From Paenibacillus xylanivorans (GTDB lineage: Bacteria > Bacillota > Bacilli > Paenibacillales > Paenibacillaceae): a stretch of 64,000 nucleotides of DNA. Shown piece by piece: positions 10,163 to 19,646 of the stretch. The notes under the pieces are model-generated. The model saw only the letters and a list, made by a program, of their open reading frames with translations, was not told the origin of the DNA and did no database searches. A program made the position numbers and the translations under genes. The stretch is from positions 1 through 64,000 of the forward strand of contig NZ_LITU01000004.1 of NCBI RefSeq assembly GCF_001280595.1, in the 5' to 3' direction. Every line of letters starts with the position of its first letter. The first letter of the stretch is position 1.

Positions 10163-11734
10163 TTATTTTAATTTAACAGCTTCAGCTTCCTCACTGTAAT
10201 TCACAGCCCTCATCATGGCCCTTGCCTTGTTGCGGCACTCCCTGTATTCCCGATAGGGATCGGAATCAATAACAATGCCTGCTCCTGCCTGTACATATCC
10301 CACTCCATCTTTAATGGAAAGTGTACGAATGACGATGTTCAGCTCCATGTTACCACTGTAATCCATCCACCCAATCGAACCTGTATACGGTCCACGACGC
10401 ACAGGCTCCAGTTCTTCAATGATTTCCATTGTTCGAACTTTGGGTGCACCCGTAATCGTTCCACCTGGGAACGTCGCTGCGATCACATCAAATACGGATA
10501 GCCCGTCTGCCAGCGTTCCCTCGACTTGAGAAACCAGATGCATGACATGCGAATACTTCTCGATCGTCATCAGTTCAGGCACATGGACTGATCCATAAGC
10601 TGCAATTCGCCCGATATCATTCCGCTCCAGATCGACCAGCATAATATGTTCTGCCCGCTCCTTCTCACTGTTCAGCAACTCAGCCGCCATCAACTCATCC
10701 TCAGCTTCATCACGGCCTCTTCTCCGTGTGCCTGCGATCGGACGAGCACTCACCTTGCCATGATCTACTTTGACAAGCAACTCAGGCGAACCGCTCACCA
10801 GTTGGAAATCCGGACTGCGCAGCATTCCCATGTAGGGAGATGGGTTCACAAGTCGAAGCCACTCATAGATATGTTCGGGACTGGACTTCAGACGCTTCTC
10901 CTGCCGCAGGGACAAGTTCACCTGAAACACATCCCCTTGCCGGATATATTCCTGCACGGTGCGTACTGCCTGCTCGAAATCTTCTTGGGGAAAAGAGGTA
11001 TGCCATCCTTCGGTTTCCCGCTCCGAATCTGCTGTCTGTGGAGTACGATGGATCTGACTGTTGCGATGCTCCAGTGCCTGCTGTTGATCTTCTGCCTGTG
11101 CAAATCCTAGAATATGCAGCCAGCGTTGCTGCATGGCAGCTGCTCGCTCCTCTGCTTCCGTGTAAAGTCTGCGCAGATCGGCCTCCACCTGATTTGGCTG
11201 CACAGGCATGTGCACCATACAGAACAAGGCCTGTTGCTCATGATCATACGCCCACACTTCTTCAAAACGCATCCACCAATAATCCGGCAGAGCCGGGTTA
11301 TCTTCAGCCAGTGTCGGTAGCTTCTCCAGCGATCTGGCTACGTCATAGCTGAGATAGCCTGCGCATCCGCCGCCAAAATCCGGAGCATTAATCACCTTTG
11401 GTGCACGGTATGGTGCAGCCCACCTTTTTAATACTTCGAGAGGTTTACCGTTGTCTGTCGACGTCGATCCCTCTTTCAGGTCGTGAATAACAGCTTCATT
11501 TCCTTTGCCGGAAATAACGGATACAGGGTGTAATCCGAGGAAGGTGTACCTCCCCCCCTTACCGTTCTCCAGCACGATTGCATAAGGAGATGCCTGCTGC
11601 CAGGCCGCTTCCCACGTTAACGGTAAACCGCCATGATACGGTCCCTTATCCGACTTGATCATATATGGCATCATGGTCCAACCTTTTCCGGCCCACTCTG
11701 TCCAGTCGGCGTATGTTGTCATCAGGTGTGTCAT
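10163..11734 (-). CDS. pabB: Aminodeoxychorismate synthase component I
   Basis: Aminates chorismate to 4-amino-4-deoxychorismate using ammonia from PabA. The chorismate-binding domain fills the C-terminal half, with PIAGTRRRGRDEAEDE, HIMLVDLERNDIGR, IEKYSHVMHLVS and GTITGAPKVRTMEIIEELEP. The open frame reaches 11863, but its first 15 codons coincide with the cysK terminator hairpin. The ATG at 11734 has GGAGG upstream and starts at MTHLMTTYADW, giving 523 residues, so I prefer it; the longer form is 566 residues. Context (pabA, pabC, folP) separates it from TrpE. Confidence 0.93.
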   Translation of the reverse strand: MTHLMTTYADWTEWAGKGWTMMPYMIKSDKGPYHGGLPLTWEAAWQQASPYAIVLENGKGGRYTFLGLHPVSVISGKGNEAVIHDLKEGSTSTDNGKPLEVLKRWAAPYRAPKVINAPDFGGGCAGYLSYDVARSLEKLPTLAEDNPALPDYWWMRFEEVWAYDHEQQALFCMVHMPVQPNQVEADLRRLYTEAEERAAAMQQRWLHILGFAQAEDQQQALEHRNSQIHRTPQTADSERETEGWHTSFPQEDFEQAVRTVQEYIRQGDVFQVNLSLRQEKRLKSSPEHIYEWLRLVNPSPYMGMLRSPDFQLVSGSPELLVKVDHGKVSARPIAGTRRRGRDEAEDELMAAELLNSEKERAEHIMLVDLERNDIGRIAAYGSVHVPELMTIEKYSHVMHLVSQVEGTLADGLSVFDVIAATFPGGTITGAPKVRTMEIIEELEPVRRGPYTGSIGWMDYSGNMELNIVIRTLSIKDGVGYVQAGAGIVIDSDPYREYRECRNKARAMMRAVNYSEEAEAVKLK

Positions 11735-11778
11735 TGCGGTTTGCCGCCCTCCATCTGTCGCTAGTTCTATTGTCTGAT

Positions 11779-11806
11779 AGTATACTAAAGCACCGCTGCT
11801 TTTAAA
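11779..11806 (-). promoter_or_regulatory. Possible promoter of the pab-fol operon
   Basis: On the minus strand TTTAAA (11806-11801) and TATACT (11784-11779) are separated by 16 bp. They lie between the cysK terminator and the preferred pabB start. The -35 is weak, so the call rests mainly on position. Confidence 0.35.
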
Positions 11807-11816
11807 AGCATTCAGC

Positions 11817-11856
11817 AAAAAATCCTCCACACCCGGCACGCGGGCAAGGAGGATTT
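11817..11856 (-). terminator. Intrinsic terminator of cysK, inside the longest pabB frame
   Basis: On the minus strand AAATCCTCC (from 11856) pairs with GGAGGATTT (to 11820), with an inner CCCG/CGGG pairing, and the stem runs into six T's (11822-11817). It begins 20 nt after the cysK stop. The longest pabB frame runs straight through it, so that extension is probably not translated. Confidence 0.8.
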
Positions 11857-11875
11857 GTTTCATCCCTTGTTAACC

Positions 11876-12814
11876 TTAAGATTCAAAGTTGTAAAGTGGT
11901 GTGCTCAGGTAACGTTCGCCGTTACTTGGTACGATAACCACAACACGTTTGCCTGCACCCAGCTGTTTAGCCACTTGCAGACCTGCACGAATGGCTGCAC
12001 CAGAAGAAATACCGGACAGGATGCCCTCTTCCTTCGCTACCTGACGAGCAGTCTCGAATGCATCATCATTTTCGATGTGAATGATTTCGTCATAGATTTC
12101 CTGATCCAGAATCTCAGGGATAAAGTTGGCACCGATCCCCTGGATTTTGTGAGGACCTGGTTTACCGCCTGCCAAGATTGGCGAAGCTGCTGGTTCAACG
12201 GCAACAATTTTAATCCCAGGGAAGGCTTCTTTCAACACTTCACCTGTACCTGTAATCGTTCCGCCTGTACCGATTCCTGCAACGAAAGCATCCAACGTAC
12301 CGCCTACAGATTGAATTGCTTCAACAATCTCAGGGCCAGTCGTTTCACGGTGGATCTTCACGTTGGCTTTATTTTTAAATTGCTCAGCCATGAAATAAGA
12401 TGGATTTTCCTTAAGCAATTCCTCAGCTTTTTTAACTGCACCATTCATACCTTCGGCTCCCGGCGTGAGCACAAGCTCAGCTCCGTAGGCGCGAAGCAGG
12501 TTACGACGCTCCATGCTCATCGTTTCCGGCATAACAATAACAGACTTGTAGCCTTTGGCTGCAGCCACCATAGCCAGTCCGATTCCTGTGTTACCACTTG
12601 TTGCTTCGATGATGGTATCACCCGGTTTCAGCTTGCCTTCTTTTTCCGCTTCTTCCACGATGCTAATCGCGATACGGTCTTTAACGCTTGAACCTGGATT
12701 CTGGTATTCCAGTTTCACGAATACTTCAGCACTGCCTTCAGGTACGATACGGTTCAGACGAACAAGCGGAGTACCTCCGATAAGTTCTGTTACGTTATTA
12801 ACTACTTTAGCCAT
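11876..12814 (-). CDS. cysK: Cysteine synthase (O-acetylserine sulfhydrylase)
   Basis: PLP enzyme making cysteine from O-acetylserine and sulfide. The 312-residue protein has the Schiff-base lysine in [10 protein letters not shown], the asparagine loop [12 protein letters not shown] and the phosphate loop [12 protein letters not shown]. The ATG at 12814 follows AAGGAGG at good spacing; an upstream in-frame extension to 12985 lies in the leader and is not supported. It has its own promoter and terminator. Confidence 0.97.
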   Translation of the reverse strand: MAKVVNNVTELIGGTPLVRLNRIVPEGSAEVFVKLEYQNPGSSVKDRIAISIVEEAEKEGKLKPGDTIIEATSGNTGIGLAMVAAAKGYKSVIVMPETMSMERRNLLRAYGAELVLTPGAEGMNGAVKKAEELLKENPSYFMAEQFKNKANVKIHRETTGPEIVEAIQSVGGTLDAFVAGIGTGGTITGTGEVLKEAFPGIKIVAVEPAASPILAGGKPGPHKIQGIGANFIPEILDQEIYDEIIHIENDDAFETARQVAKEEGILSGISSGAAIRAGLQVAKQLGAGKRVVVIVPSNGERYLSTPLYNFES

Positions 12815-13032
12815 ATGAATGCCCTCCTTAGTGGGATGAATACTACTTAAGTCCTGTTGCCATATACATGTGCGGCCGAAGCAGCCTCTAGATGTTATAA
12901 AAGAACTACGGAAATCCGTTATTGAGTCCATTCCGTCTGCAACAAACCGGACAGAGTCTGGGTTTCCGAAGATTTCTTTGTTCATATAAATGGTTTTATT
13001 CCGAGTAAATGAGTAGGTTTTTGATTATTTTT

Positions 13033-13061
13033 ATCTTATCAACGTTATACCCTATTGTCAA
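13033..13061 (-). promoter_or_regulatory. Sigma-A promoter of cysK
   Basis: On the minus strand a consensus TTGACA (13061-13056) and TAAGAT (13038-13033) are 17 bp apart. This predicts a leader of about 210 nt before the cysK ATG. I did not recognise a T-box or SAM riboswitch in the leader; a CymR-type site is possible but not demonstrated. Confidence 0.7.
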
Positions 13062-13072
13062 TATGAGTACTC

Positions 13073-13119
13073 AAAAAAATACTCCGCCCTGGGCCCTAAG
13101 GCCGTAGACAGAGTATTTT
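13073..13119 (-). terminator. Terminator after the foldase gene
   Basis: AAAATACTC (13076-13084) pairs with GAGTATTTT (13111-13119). On the minus strand the stem ends in a run of seven T's (13079-13073). It closes the transcription unit that ends with the parvulin-domain gene. Confidence 0.85.
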
Positions 13120-13154
13120 TATCAAGATGCAGCAGGACATTCGTTTGCAGGATA

Positions 13155-14105
13155 TCAGGATGCCGGAATTTCAGCGATGATGACAGCCTCATACTCTTTG
13201 CGCAGCCTTTCCTCCACCTGGGGCAGGGGATCAGCCTGGCTGAGGGCCAGCTGCATCCGAATCTCTTCGCGAACCTCTTCTGCGGGTTGCACCTGACGCT
13301 CTTGATTGTCGTTCATTTTAATGATCGCGTAGCCCTCTTCCACCTTCACTGGCCCTGCAATATCGCCAACGTCCAATTGAGCTGCAAGTTTGAGGATTGC
13401 TTCGGACTGAAACGGATCGTTCTGCTCAATCCAGCCCAGGCGACCGCCTGCATCGCGAGAGTAGCTGTCCGTCGATTCATTACGTGCGGTTTCTTCAAAG
13501 TCTGCTCCCTTGTCCAGCGCATCCAGTACCGATTCTGCTTGCTCCTCTTCCTTCAGCATAATGATGGACAGATCGTATTTCTCAGGGGAAACATAGTCTT
13601 CATGGTGTTCGTTCCAGTAATGTTCAATATCTGCATCCTTGATCTGGATGCCGCTTGTGGCAATTTTCTCAAGCAAAAGCCTGTACCCCGCCTCCAACTC
13701 AAGGTCCTGCCTGGATAAACCGAGCTGGGACTGCATTTCGTTAAAATAAGCCTTCTCCGAGTCATATCCATCCATGGCCGCGGCAATTTCCTTCGCAATT
13801 TCCTTGGGAGTCACCGTCAGATTACGGTCCACCGCTTCTGCATAAACAGCTTTGCGGTTAAGCATCTGAAGCAGCAATTCACTGCCATAGCGCCGTTTCA
13901 AGGCCTCAGTCCATTCCTTGTCAGTGATGACCTCGCCATTAATCGTTGCTACGGCACTTCCATCTTCCTGATTGGCGTCCTGAGACGAATCTGCTCCATC
14001 ACGTCCAGTCCGTAAGCCTTGTACAATCATAACCGAACCCATCACCAGCATTCCAAGCGTCAAGACAATTACAGCCGTCCATAGCCCTTTTTCCTGTCTT
14101 GTCAT
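13155..14105 (-). CDS. Membrane-anchored SurA/PrsA-type peptidyl-prolyl isomerase (YacD-like)
   Basis: A 316-residue protein with one N-terminal membrane segment (about residues 9-31) and an extracytoplasmic SurA-like N domain followed by a parvulin domain (about 170-270, including GGRLGWIEQNDPF and VKVEEGYAIIKM). No lipobox cysteine follows the membrane helix, unlike the second PrsA in this window, so it is probably helix-anchored. It sits next to hslO, as yacD does in B. subtilis. Likely role: folding of exported proteins. Confidence 0.88.
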   Translation of the reverse strand: MTRQEKGLWTAVIVLTLGMLVMGSVMIVQGLRTGRDGADSSQDANQEDGSAVATINGEVITDKEWTEALKRRYGSELLLQMLNRKAVYAEAVDRNLTVTPKEIAKEIAAAMDGYDSEKAYFNEMQSQLGLSRQDLELEAGYRLLLEKIATSGIQIKDADIEHYWNEHHEDYVSPEKYDLSIIMLKEEEQAESVLDALDKGADFEETARNESTDSYSRDAGGRLGWIEQNDPFQSEAILKLAAQLDVGDIAGPVKVEEGYAIIKMNDNQERQVQPAEEVREEIRMQLALSQADPLPQVEERLRKEYEAVIIAEIPAS

Positions 14106-14129
14106 TCCGCGTCCCGTCCCCGCATAAAA

Positions 14130-15020
14130 TCAGTTCTTGGCTTGCTCTAGGATGGTCTCAAGTTGTTCCTTGTTGAAATCGTAAGCCTCGTTACAGAATT
14201 GGCAGACCACTTCAGCCTGGCCTTCTTCCTCAATCAATTGCTCCATCTCAGATTGACCCAGACTGATCAACGTTTTCTCTACCCGCTCACGTGAACACTC
14301 ACAGTGGAAATGAATATCCATTTCGTCCATGATCTGTACATCAGGCAGTACGCGGCGAAGTAACTCTTCCAGTCCATGACCCTCATCCAGCAGAGACGTT
14401 ACCTGCGGCATCGTACCGATGGCCTTTTCAATCACGGTAATCTCATCATCCGTCAAACCTGGCAGCAACTGTACAATGAATCCACCGGCTACAATCACCG
14501 AATTGTCGGTATCCACCAGTACACCAACACCTACGGCAGAGGGCGTCTGCTCCGATTTGGCAAAATAGTACGTAAAGTCTTCGCCAAGTTCTCCCGAGAT
14601 AATCGGTACACTGCCGCGATAAGGCTCTTTTAGCCCCAGATCCTTGGTTACGTTCACGAATCCTTCTGTTCCGACCGCGCCAGCAACGTCCAGTTTGCCC
14701 ATACTGTTGCTTGGCAGATGTACATGCGGATTGCTTACATAGCCACGTACTTCCCCCTTCGCATTAGCATCGGCAACAACCTGTCCGATGGGACCGTCGC
14801 CTTTGACCTGAATAGTCAGCTTCTCTTCTCCCTTAAGCATAGCACCCATAATGGATGCTGCTGTAACCGTACGCCCCATAGCTGCTGTAGCCGTGGGAAA
14901 CGTATCATGTCTTCTGCGCAGTTCCTCAACCAGTTCCGTCGTCTGGACAGCAAAGGCTCTAACTCGTCCGTTCATTGCTGTACCGCGAATTAACCGGTCT
15001 TGTTTGTTGTTGTTTTCCAA
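14130..15020 (-). CDS. hslO: Redox-regulated chaperone Hsp33
   Basis: Cytosolic holdase activated by oxidative unfolding. The 296-residue protein has the zinc-binding redox switch near the C-terminus as CEC and CQFC (about residues 246-280). The TTG at 15020 is chosen because AAGGAGG precedes it by 9 nt; the open frame to 15074 lacks a ribosome-binding site. It lies between coaX and the foldase gene as in B. subtilis, with a probable partial terminator in front of it. Confidence 0.95.
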   Translation of the reverse strand: MENNNKQDRLIRGTAMNGRVRAFAVQTTELVEELRRRHDTFPTATAAMGRTVTAASIMGAMLKGEEKLTIQVKGDGPIGQVVADANAKGEVRGYVSNPHVHLPSNSMGKLDVAGAVGTEGFVNVTKDLGLKEPYRGSVPIISGELGEDFTYYFAKSEQTPSAVGVGVLVDTDNSVIVAGGFIVQLLPGLTDDEITVIEKAIGTMPQVTSLLDEGHGLEELLRRVLPDVQIMDEMDIHFHCECSRERVEKTLISLGQSEMEQLIEEEGQAEVVCQFCNEAYDFNKEQLETILEQAKN

Positions 15021-15057
15021 GTCATTCAGCCTCCTTTGGCGTAATCGCCAGTTATAG

Positions 15058-15107
15058 AAAAAACGGCATAACATATAAGACTGTAATCTCAGCCCGCTGT
15101 TTGCCGT
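15058..15107 (-). terminator. Possible terminator between coaX and hslO
   Basis: On the minus strand ACGGCA (15107-15102) pairs with TGCCGT (15068-15063), with further imperfect pairing inside, and the stem ends in six T's. The loop is long, so it may be a weak or regulated terminator. Confidence 0.5.
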
Positions 15108-15115
15108 CTCTGTTC

Positions 15116-15886
15116 TTACCTTTCCCGGTTCCGCTCATAAACGATACGCAGCCCTTCAAGCGTAAGCAGCGGATCCACTTCATCGATGCTGCGTGTTTCT
15201 TCTGCAATCAGCTTGGCAAGGCCTCCGGTTGCAATAACTCTGGGTTTGGCTCCCATTTCCTCACGAATACGCTCCACAATGCCGTCCACCTGTCCTGCAT
15301 AACCATAAATAATTCCGGCCTGCATCGCATGAATAGTGTTGCGACCAATGACTTTCTTGGGCTTCTCCAATTCAATACGAGGTAGCTTGGACGCCCGTTC
15401 ATAGAGGGCTTCGGTTGCAATATGGATGCCGGGTACGATAGCACCGCCCAGATAATTTCCTTTCTCGTCAATACAGTCAAATGTGGTCGCTGTACCGAAA
15501 TCGACCACAACGAGAGGGCCGCCATACTTCTCAACGGCGGCTACTGCATTAACAATGCGATCCGCGCCAACTTCACGCGGATTCTCATACCGCAGGTTCA
15601 GGCCGGTTCGAATACCTGGCCCAACGAGTAGCGGTTTTTTGCCTACGTATTTCTCACACATGGCTTCAATCACATTCACCAGTGGCGGAACCACGGATGA
15701 GATGATCACACCTTCAATGTCGCGTGTTGAAATACCTGACATATGAAATAAATTATAAATCAATACGCCATATTCATCCACTGTCGACTGACGGGATGTG
15801 CTCAGGCGAAAATGGTGGAGCAACTCCCGGCCTTGATACACGCCGAGTACGATATTGCTGTTGCCCACGTCTACTACAAGAATCAA
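15116..15886 (-). CDS. coaX: Type III pantothenate kinase
   Basis: ATP-dependent phosphorylation of pantothenate, the first step of coenzyme A synthesis. The ASKHA-fold protein of 256 residues shows the N-terminal phosphate loop [28 protein letters not shown] and [13 protein letters not shown]. This is the CoaX form, which needs a monovalent cation and is not feedback-inhibited by CoA. It follows nadC by 6 nt, so pyridine nucleotide and CoA synthesis are probably co-expressed. Confidence 0.96.
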   Translation of the reverse strand: MILVVDVGNSNIVLGVYQGRELLHHFRLSTSRQSTVDEYGVLIYNLFHMSGISTRDIEGVIISSVVPPLVNVIEAMCEKYVGKKPLLVGPGIRTGLNLRYENPREVGADRIVNAVAAVEKYGGPLVVVDFGTATTFDCIDEKGNYLGGAIVPGIHIATEALYERASKLPRIELEKPKKVIGRNTIHAMQAGIIYGYAGQVDGIVERIREEMGAKPRVIATGGLAKLIAEETRSIDEVDPLLTLEGLRIVYERNRER

Positions 15887-15892
15887 AGAGGT

Positions 15893-16759
15893 TCACCCCT
15901 CTTTCTTTTCGTTTAAATCCAGGCTGATGTCCAGACTCTCAAAAGAGTAGGTTAACCTGCCAACTGAAATTACATCCACTCCGCTCTCTGCAATACCACG
16001 AATGGTATTTAGCGAGACGTTGCCCGATGCTTCAACCTTCACATGCGGAGCCTGCTCACGAATAAGAGTAACAGCCTCACGCATCCGATCCGGGTGCATG
16101 TTATCCAGCATAATGATATCTGCCCCAGCCTGCAAGGCTTCCCTGACCTGCTCCAGGTTTTCGGTCTCGACTTCAATGGTCATCGTATGTGGAATGACAG
16201 CCCGCGCACGCTGTACCGCTTCAGTGATCCCGCCTGCACCCTTAATGTGGTTATCCTTAATCATGACGGCATCATAGAGGCCGAATCGGTGATTTGCTCC
16301 GCCACCAACCCGCACTGCATATTTTTCAAGCAAGCGATGTCCCGGTGTTGTTTTACGAGTATCGACCAGTCGTGTAGAAAGGCCTTCCAACGCATCAACA
16401 TAAGTACGTGTACGGGTAGCGATACCCGACATGCGCTGCAGCAGGTTAAGAGCGAGTCGCTCTCCTGTCAGCAGGCTATGGGTGCTGCCTTCTACCTCAG
16501 CCAAAATCGTACCATGCGTAACTGTATCACCGTCTTTTACCATCGGTGTGAACACAAGGCTAGGATCCACTACCTGAAATACAAGTTCTGCTACCATAAT
16601 TCCTGCAATGATCCCATTGTCTTTGGCATGTATAACGGCCTTGGACTGACTGCCAGCGGGAATTGTCACATTTGTTGTGACATCCCCTGCACCGACATCC
16701 TCACGAAGCCAGTTTTTGATTGATTCGATGAGTCCTTCATTATATCCGTTCAGTATCAT
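15893..16759 (-). CDS. nadC: Nicotinate-nucleotide pyrophosphorylase (carboxylating)
   Basis: Converts quinolinate and PRPP to nicotinate mononucleotide and CO2. The 288-residue protein carries REDVGAGDVT near the N-terminus, RLVDTRKTTPGHRLLEKYAV and GGGANHRFGLYDAVMIKDNH in the PRPP-binding core. Its ATG overlaps the nadB stop by 4 nt (16756-16759), which couples translation. Gene order nadA-nadB-nadC in transcription is the complete de novo route from aspartate. Confidence 0.97.
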   Translation of the reverse strand: MILNGYNEGLIESIKNWLREDVGAGDVTTNVTIPAGSQSKAVIHAKDNGIIAGIMVAELVFQVVDPSLVFTPMVKDGDTVTHGTILAEVEGSTHSLLTGERLALNLLQRMSGIATRTRTYVDALEGLSTRLVDTRKTTPGHRLLEKYAVRVGGGANHRFGLYDAVMIKDNHIKGAGGITEAVQRARAVIPHTMTIEVETENLEQVREALQAGADIIMLDNMHPDRMREAVTLIREQAPHVKVEASGNVSLNTIRGIAESGVDVISVGRLTYSFESLDISLDLNEKKEG

Positions 16760-18375
16760 GACATCAATTCCTCCACAATCGCTTGTTCTCGCTGCTGCAG
16801 ACTATGCTTCTGCCATATTGCATCGTCACGCTGCGGGAAATCCTCACGGTAGTGGGCTCCCCGACTTTCCTCACGGTGTAATGCTCCAGTGGTAACCAAC
16901 CAAGCACAGGTCAACAGGTTGGCATATTCCATCTCTTCTTTGTGAGTAAACTTCTGATCAAAAAATTGCAGTTCCTGTTGCAATTTCTCCATTGCGCCTT
17001 GCAGGTTTGCGCCATTCCGGCGCAGCCCCACTTGACGCACCATCATTTTTTGCAGACGCAAGCGTCTTTCGGACACCGGTTTCTGCTCTTCCTTTATGAT
17101 ACTGCGTGTGCTTATTGATGTGGGAACCCTTGTCTGCAGTGAAGCAAGCGGAGGAAGGGATTGAATACGATCAACGATTCTCCGTCCAAATACGATCGCT
17201 TCAGACAGAGAATTGCTCGCCAGGCGATTAGCTCCATGAACTCCTGTAGAAGATACTTCCCCGCAGGCAAATAACCGGCCGATGCTACTCTCTCCGCTAA
17301 GATCCGTCTTCACTCCGCCCATCATGTAATGTGCAGCAGGAGCGACCGGAATCCAGTCTGTGGTCATATCCAATCCGTATCGCATACAGGTCTCATAGAT
17401 GGTAGGAAATCGATGCTTAATCATCTCCGCCGGCTCATGGGTGATATCCAAGTATACAAAGGTGCTGTTGGTCGATTCCATCTCACTGACAATTGCGCGG
17501 GCAACGATATCACGTGGTGCCAGTTCAAGCTGCGCATGATACCGTTCCATGAAGCGCTCGCCTTTCACATTGCGCAAATAGGCTCCTTCGCCACGTACAG
17601 CCTCGGACACCAGAAAACGTGGCGCCCCCGGATAACAAAGGGAGGTCGGGTGGAACTGGATAAACTCCATGTCCCGGACAACCGCTCCAGCACGATAGGC
17701 CATAGCCACACCATCTGCTGTAGCCACTTCCGGGTTGGTCGTGTATCGATACAACTGTCCCGCCCCGCCAGAACATAGTACGGTTGCCTCAGCCTTCACA
17801 AATACTTGCGAACCGTCAGCCTTCTGAATCAGCGCACCTACACATTCTCCCTGCTCTGTAATCAGGTCAATGACAAAATGCTCATCCCAAACTTCAATCC
17901 CGGGATGTTCATTCGCCTGTGCAGCCAGCGCACGCACAATCTCATATCCTGTTGCATCCCCATTGGCATGCAAAATACGGCGGTGGCTGTGCGCACCCTC
18001 CTGCGTCAATGCCAACTCGCCGTTCTCCAGATCAAACAAAGTACCCAGTCGAATCAGTTCCTTCACTCCGTCCGGGCCCTCGTTCACCAATGCTTCTACT
18101 GCTTCGGAGCGGCATAATCCCGCTCCTGCAACAAGTGTGTCCTGCAAGTGGTAGGCAGGTGAATCATCCTCAGCAATAACCGCAGCAATTCCGCCCTGCG
18201 CATACCGGGTGTTACTTTCCAGTAACGACTTCTTCGTGATCATCAACACACTGCGTTGTTCACTAGCCTTGATAGCTGTAAACAAACCAGCAATGCCCGA
18301 ACCAATAACCAGCACATCCGTCTCCACCATCGGCAGCGCGGACAGATCAAAATCCACTAAATATTGCGGTATCAT
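16756..18375 (-). CDS. nadB: L-aspartate oxidase
   Basis: FAD enzyme oxidising aspartate to iminoaspartate for NadA. The 539-residue protein has the N-terminal dinucleotide-binding motif VIGSGIAGLFTA, the active-site segment AHYMMGGVKTDLSGESS, and HGANRLASNSLSEAIVFG near residue 390. The C-terminal helical region is shared with succinate dehydrogenase flavoproteins; the nadA/nadC context and these motifs favour NadB. Confidence 0.97.
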   Translation of the reverse strand: MIPQYLVDFDLSALPMVETDVLVIGSGIAGLFTAIKASEQRSVLMITKKSLLESNTRYAQGGIAAVIAEDDSPAYHLQDTLVAGAGLCRSEAVEALVNEGPDGVKELIRLGTLFDLENGELALTQEGAHSHRRILHANGDATGYEIVRALAAQANEHPGIEVWDEHFVIDLITEQGECVGALIQKADGSQVFVKAEATVLCSGGAGQLYRYTTNPEVATADGVAMAYRAGAVVRDMEFIQFHPTSLCYPGAPRFLVSEAVRGEGAYLRNVKGERFMERYHAQLELAPRDIVARAIVSEMESTNSTFVYLDITHEPAEMIKHRFPTIYETCMRYGLDMTTDWIPVAPAAHYMMGGVKTDLSGESSIGRLFACGEVSSTGVHGANRLASNSLSEAIVFGRRIVDRIQSLPPLASLQTRVPTSISTRSIIKEEQKPVSERRLRLQKMMVRQVGLRRNGANLQGAMEKLQQELQFFDQKFTHKEEMEYANLLTCAWLVTTGALHREESRGAHYREDFPQRDDAIWQKHSLQQREQAIVEELMS

Positions 18376-18411
18376 GTTATTTCACCTGTCTTGGAGCAAG
18401 AGTAGCGCATG

Positions 18412-19350
18412 CTACTTCACCAGTAACATGCGCTCTAGTGATTCTCTGGCTTTGTCGGCAACGGCTGGCGGCACGTAAATTTGCGGCTTCATCGTTTCCA
18501 GGCATTTAACCAGCTTTTTCAAGTTGTTAACCTTCATATTCGGACATACGAGGAACTTGGTAGCAAAGTGGAATTGTTTGTCCGGGCTATCGAGACGCAG
18601 CTGGTATCCTGTACCATCTTCGGTGCCTACAATAAATTCTTTAGCGGAAGAATTCTTACAATATTCCAGAATAGCGGTTGTGCTACCTACGAAATCTCCC
18701 ATCTCTACAACCTCAGGACGACATTCCGGGTGAACAACGAACTCAGCATTGGGATGCTTCGCTCTCATCTCAACCACGTCTTTGACCGTCAGCATATCGT
18801 GGGTATTGCAGTAACCTTCCCAGATAATCATTTTCTTGTCTGTATGTTGTTGCACATAATGTCCCAGATTTTTATCTGGCACCCAGATGATTTCATCGGA
18901 ATCAACAGATTGAATGACTCTGACAGCATTGGCCGATGTACAACAGATGTCGGTCTCCGCCTTGATTTCAGCTGATGAATTGATGTACGTTACAACTTTG
19001 GCATTCGGGTGCTGTGCTTTCAATTTACGTAAGCCTTCAACGTTCACCATGTCTGCCATTGGGCAGCCTGCACGCTCGTCAGGGATAATCACCGTTTTGT
19101 TAGGAGCAAGAATTTTAGCGCTTTCACCCATAAAATGAACCCCACAGAAAACGATAACATCCGCATCGGTTTGTGCTGCCTTCTGAGCCAACAGGAACGA
19201 ATCCCCCCGGAAGTCAGCGACCTCCTGCACCTCGTCACGTTGATAATAATGGGCTAGAATAATGGCATTCCGTTCCTTCTTCAACTCCATCAGCCGCTCG
19301 CGCAGCTCCCGGTTCATCTCAGCCTTGCGCTCTAAAGCCAGAGCTTCCAC
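18412..19350 (-). CDS. nadA: Quinolinate synthase
   Basis: [4Fe-4S] enzyme condensing iminoaspartate with dihydroxyacetone phosphate to quinolinate. The protein shows AIILAHYYQRDEVQEVADF, INSSAEIKAETDICCTSANA, EGYCNTHD, VHPECRPEVVE and a C-terminal VCPNMK cysteine; three of the cysteines should hold the cluster. The open frame begins at 19464, ahead of the likely transcription start, so I choose the GTG at 19350, which follows AAGGAGAGG by 7 nt and gives 312 residues. It heads the nadA-nadB-nadC-coaX unit. Confidence 0.95.
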   Translation of the reverse strand: MEALALERKAEMNRELRERLMELKKERNAIILAHYYQRDEVQEVADFRGDSFLLAQKAAQTDADVIVFCGVHFMGESAKILAPNKTVIIPDERAGCPMADMVNVEGLRKLKAQHPNAKVVTYINSSAEIKAETDICCTSANAVRVIQSVDSDEIIWVPDKNLGHYVQQHTDKKMIIWEGYCNTHDMLTVKDVVEMRAKHPNAEFVVHPECRPEVVEMGDFVGSTTAILEYCKNSSAKEFIVGTEDGTGYQLRLDSPDKQFHFATKFLVCPNMKVNNLKKLVKCLETMKPQIYVPPAVADKARESLERMLLVK

Positions 19351-19453
19351 CTGTGATCCTCTCCTTATCGGGACAGCCTCATACGCTGTTTCATATGGCA
19401 AATCCATGTCGTTATTTTCGCTTGAGAAACGAATCACAAGCGGTTTAACACCT

Positions 19454-19482
19454 AATGTACACAACGTTCACGACTCTGTCAA
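19454..19482 (-). promoter_or_regulatory. Sigma-A promoter of the nadABC-coaX unit
   Basis: On the minus strand a perfect TTGACA (19482-19477) and TACATT (19459-19454) are 17 bp apart, just past the ftsH terminator from the other direction. The start of transcription would be near 19447, leaving a leader of about 95 nt. A NiaR-type repressor site would be expected here in Firmicutes, but I could not identify one with confidence. Confidence 0.7.
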
Positions 19483-19584
19483 TAAATGAAAACGCCCCAG
19501 AACAAGGGCATAACCGCCCATTTCCTACGTAGTACGCCCTAAAGCTCCCGGTTATCATTATCTCTACAATTTGAATTAATCCAT

Positions 19585-19611
19585 AAAAAAGAGAGCCCGC
19601 AGGCTCTCTTT
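19585..19611 (-). terminator. Intrinsic terminator of ftsH
   Basis: AAAGAGAGCC (19588-19597) and GGCTCTCTTT (19602-19611) form a 10-bp perfect stem with a 4-nt loop. On the minus strand it runs into six T's. It separates ftsH from the nad unit. Confidence 0.93.
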
Positions 19612-19646
19612 GTCATCTGTCACTATAGACAGACGGTTGTTATAAA

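Noticed and set aside
12815..13032. T-box or SAM riboswitch in the cysK leader
   Set aside because: I could not find the conserved T-box bulge or SAM aptamer core; the leader stays unassigned.
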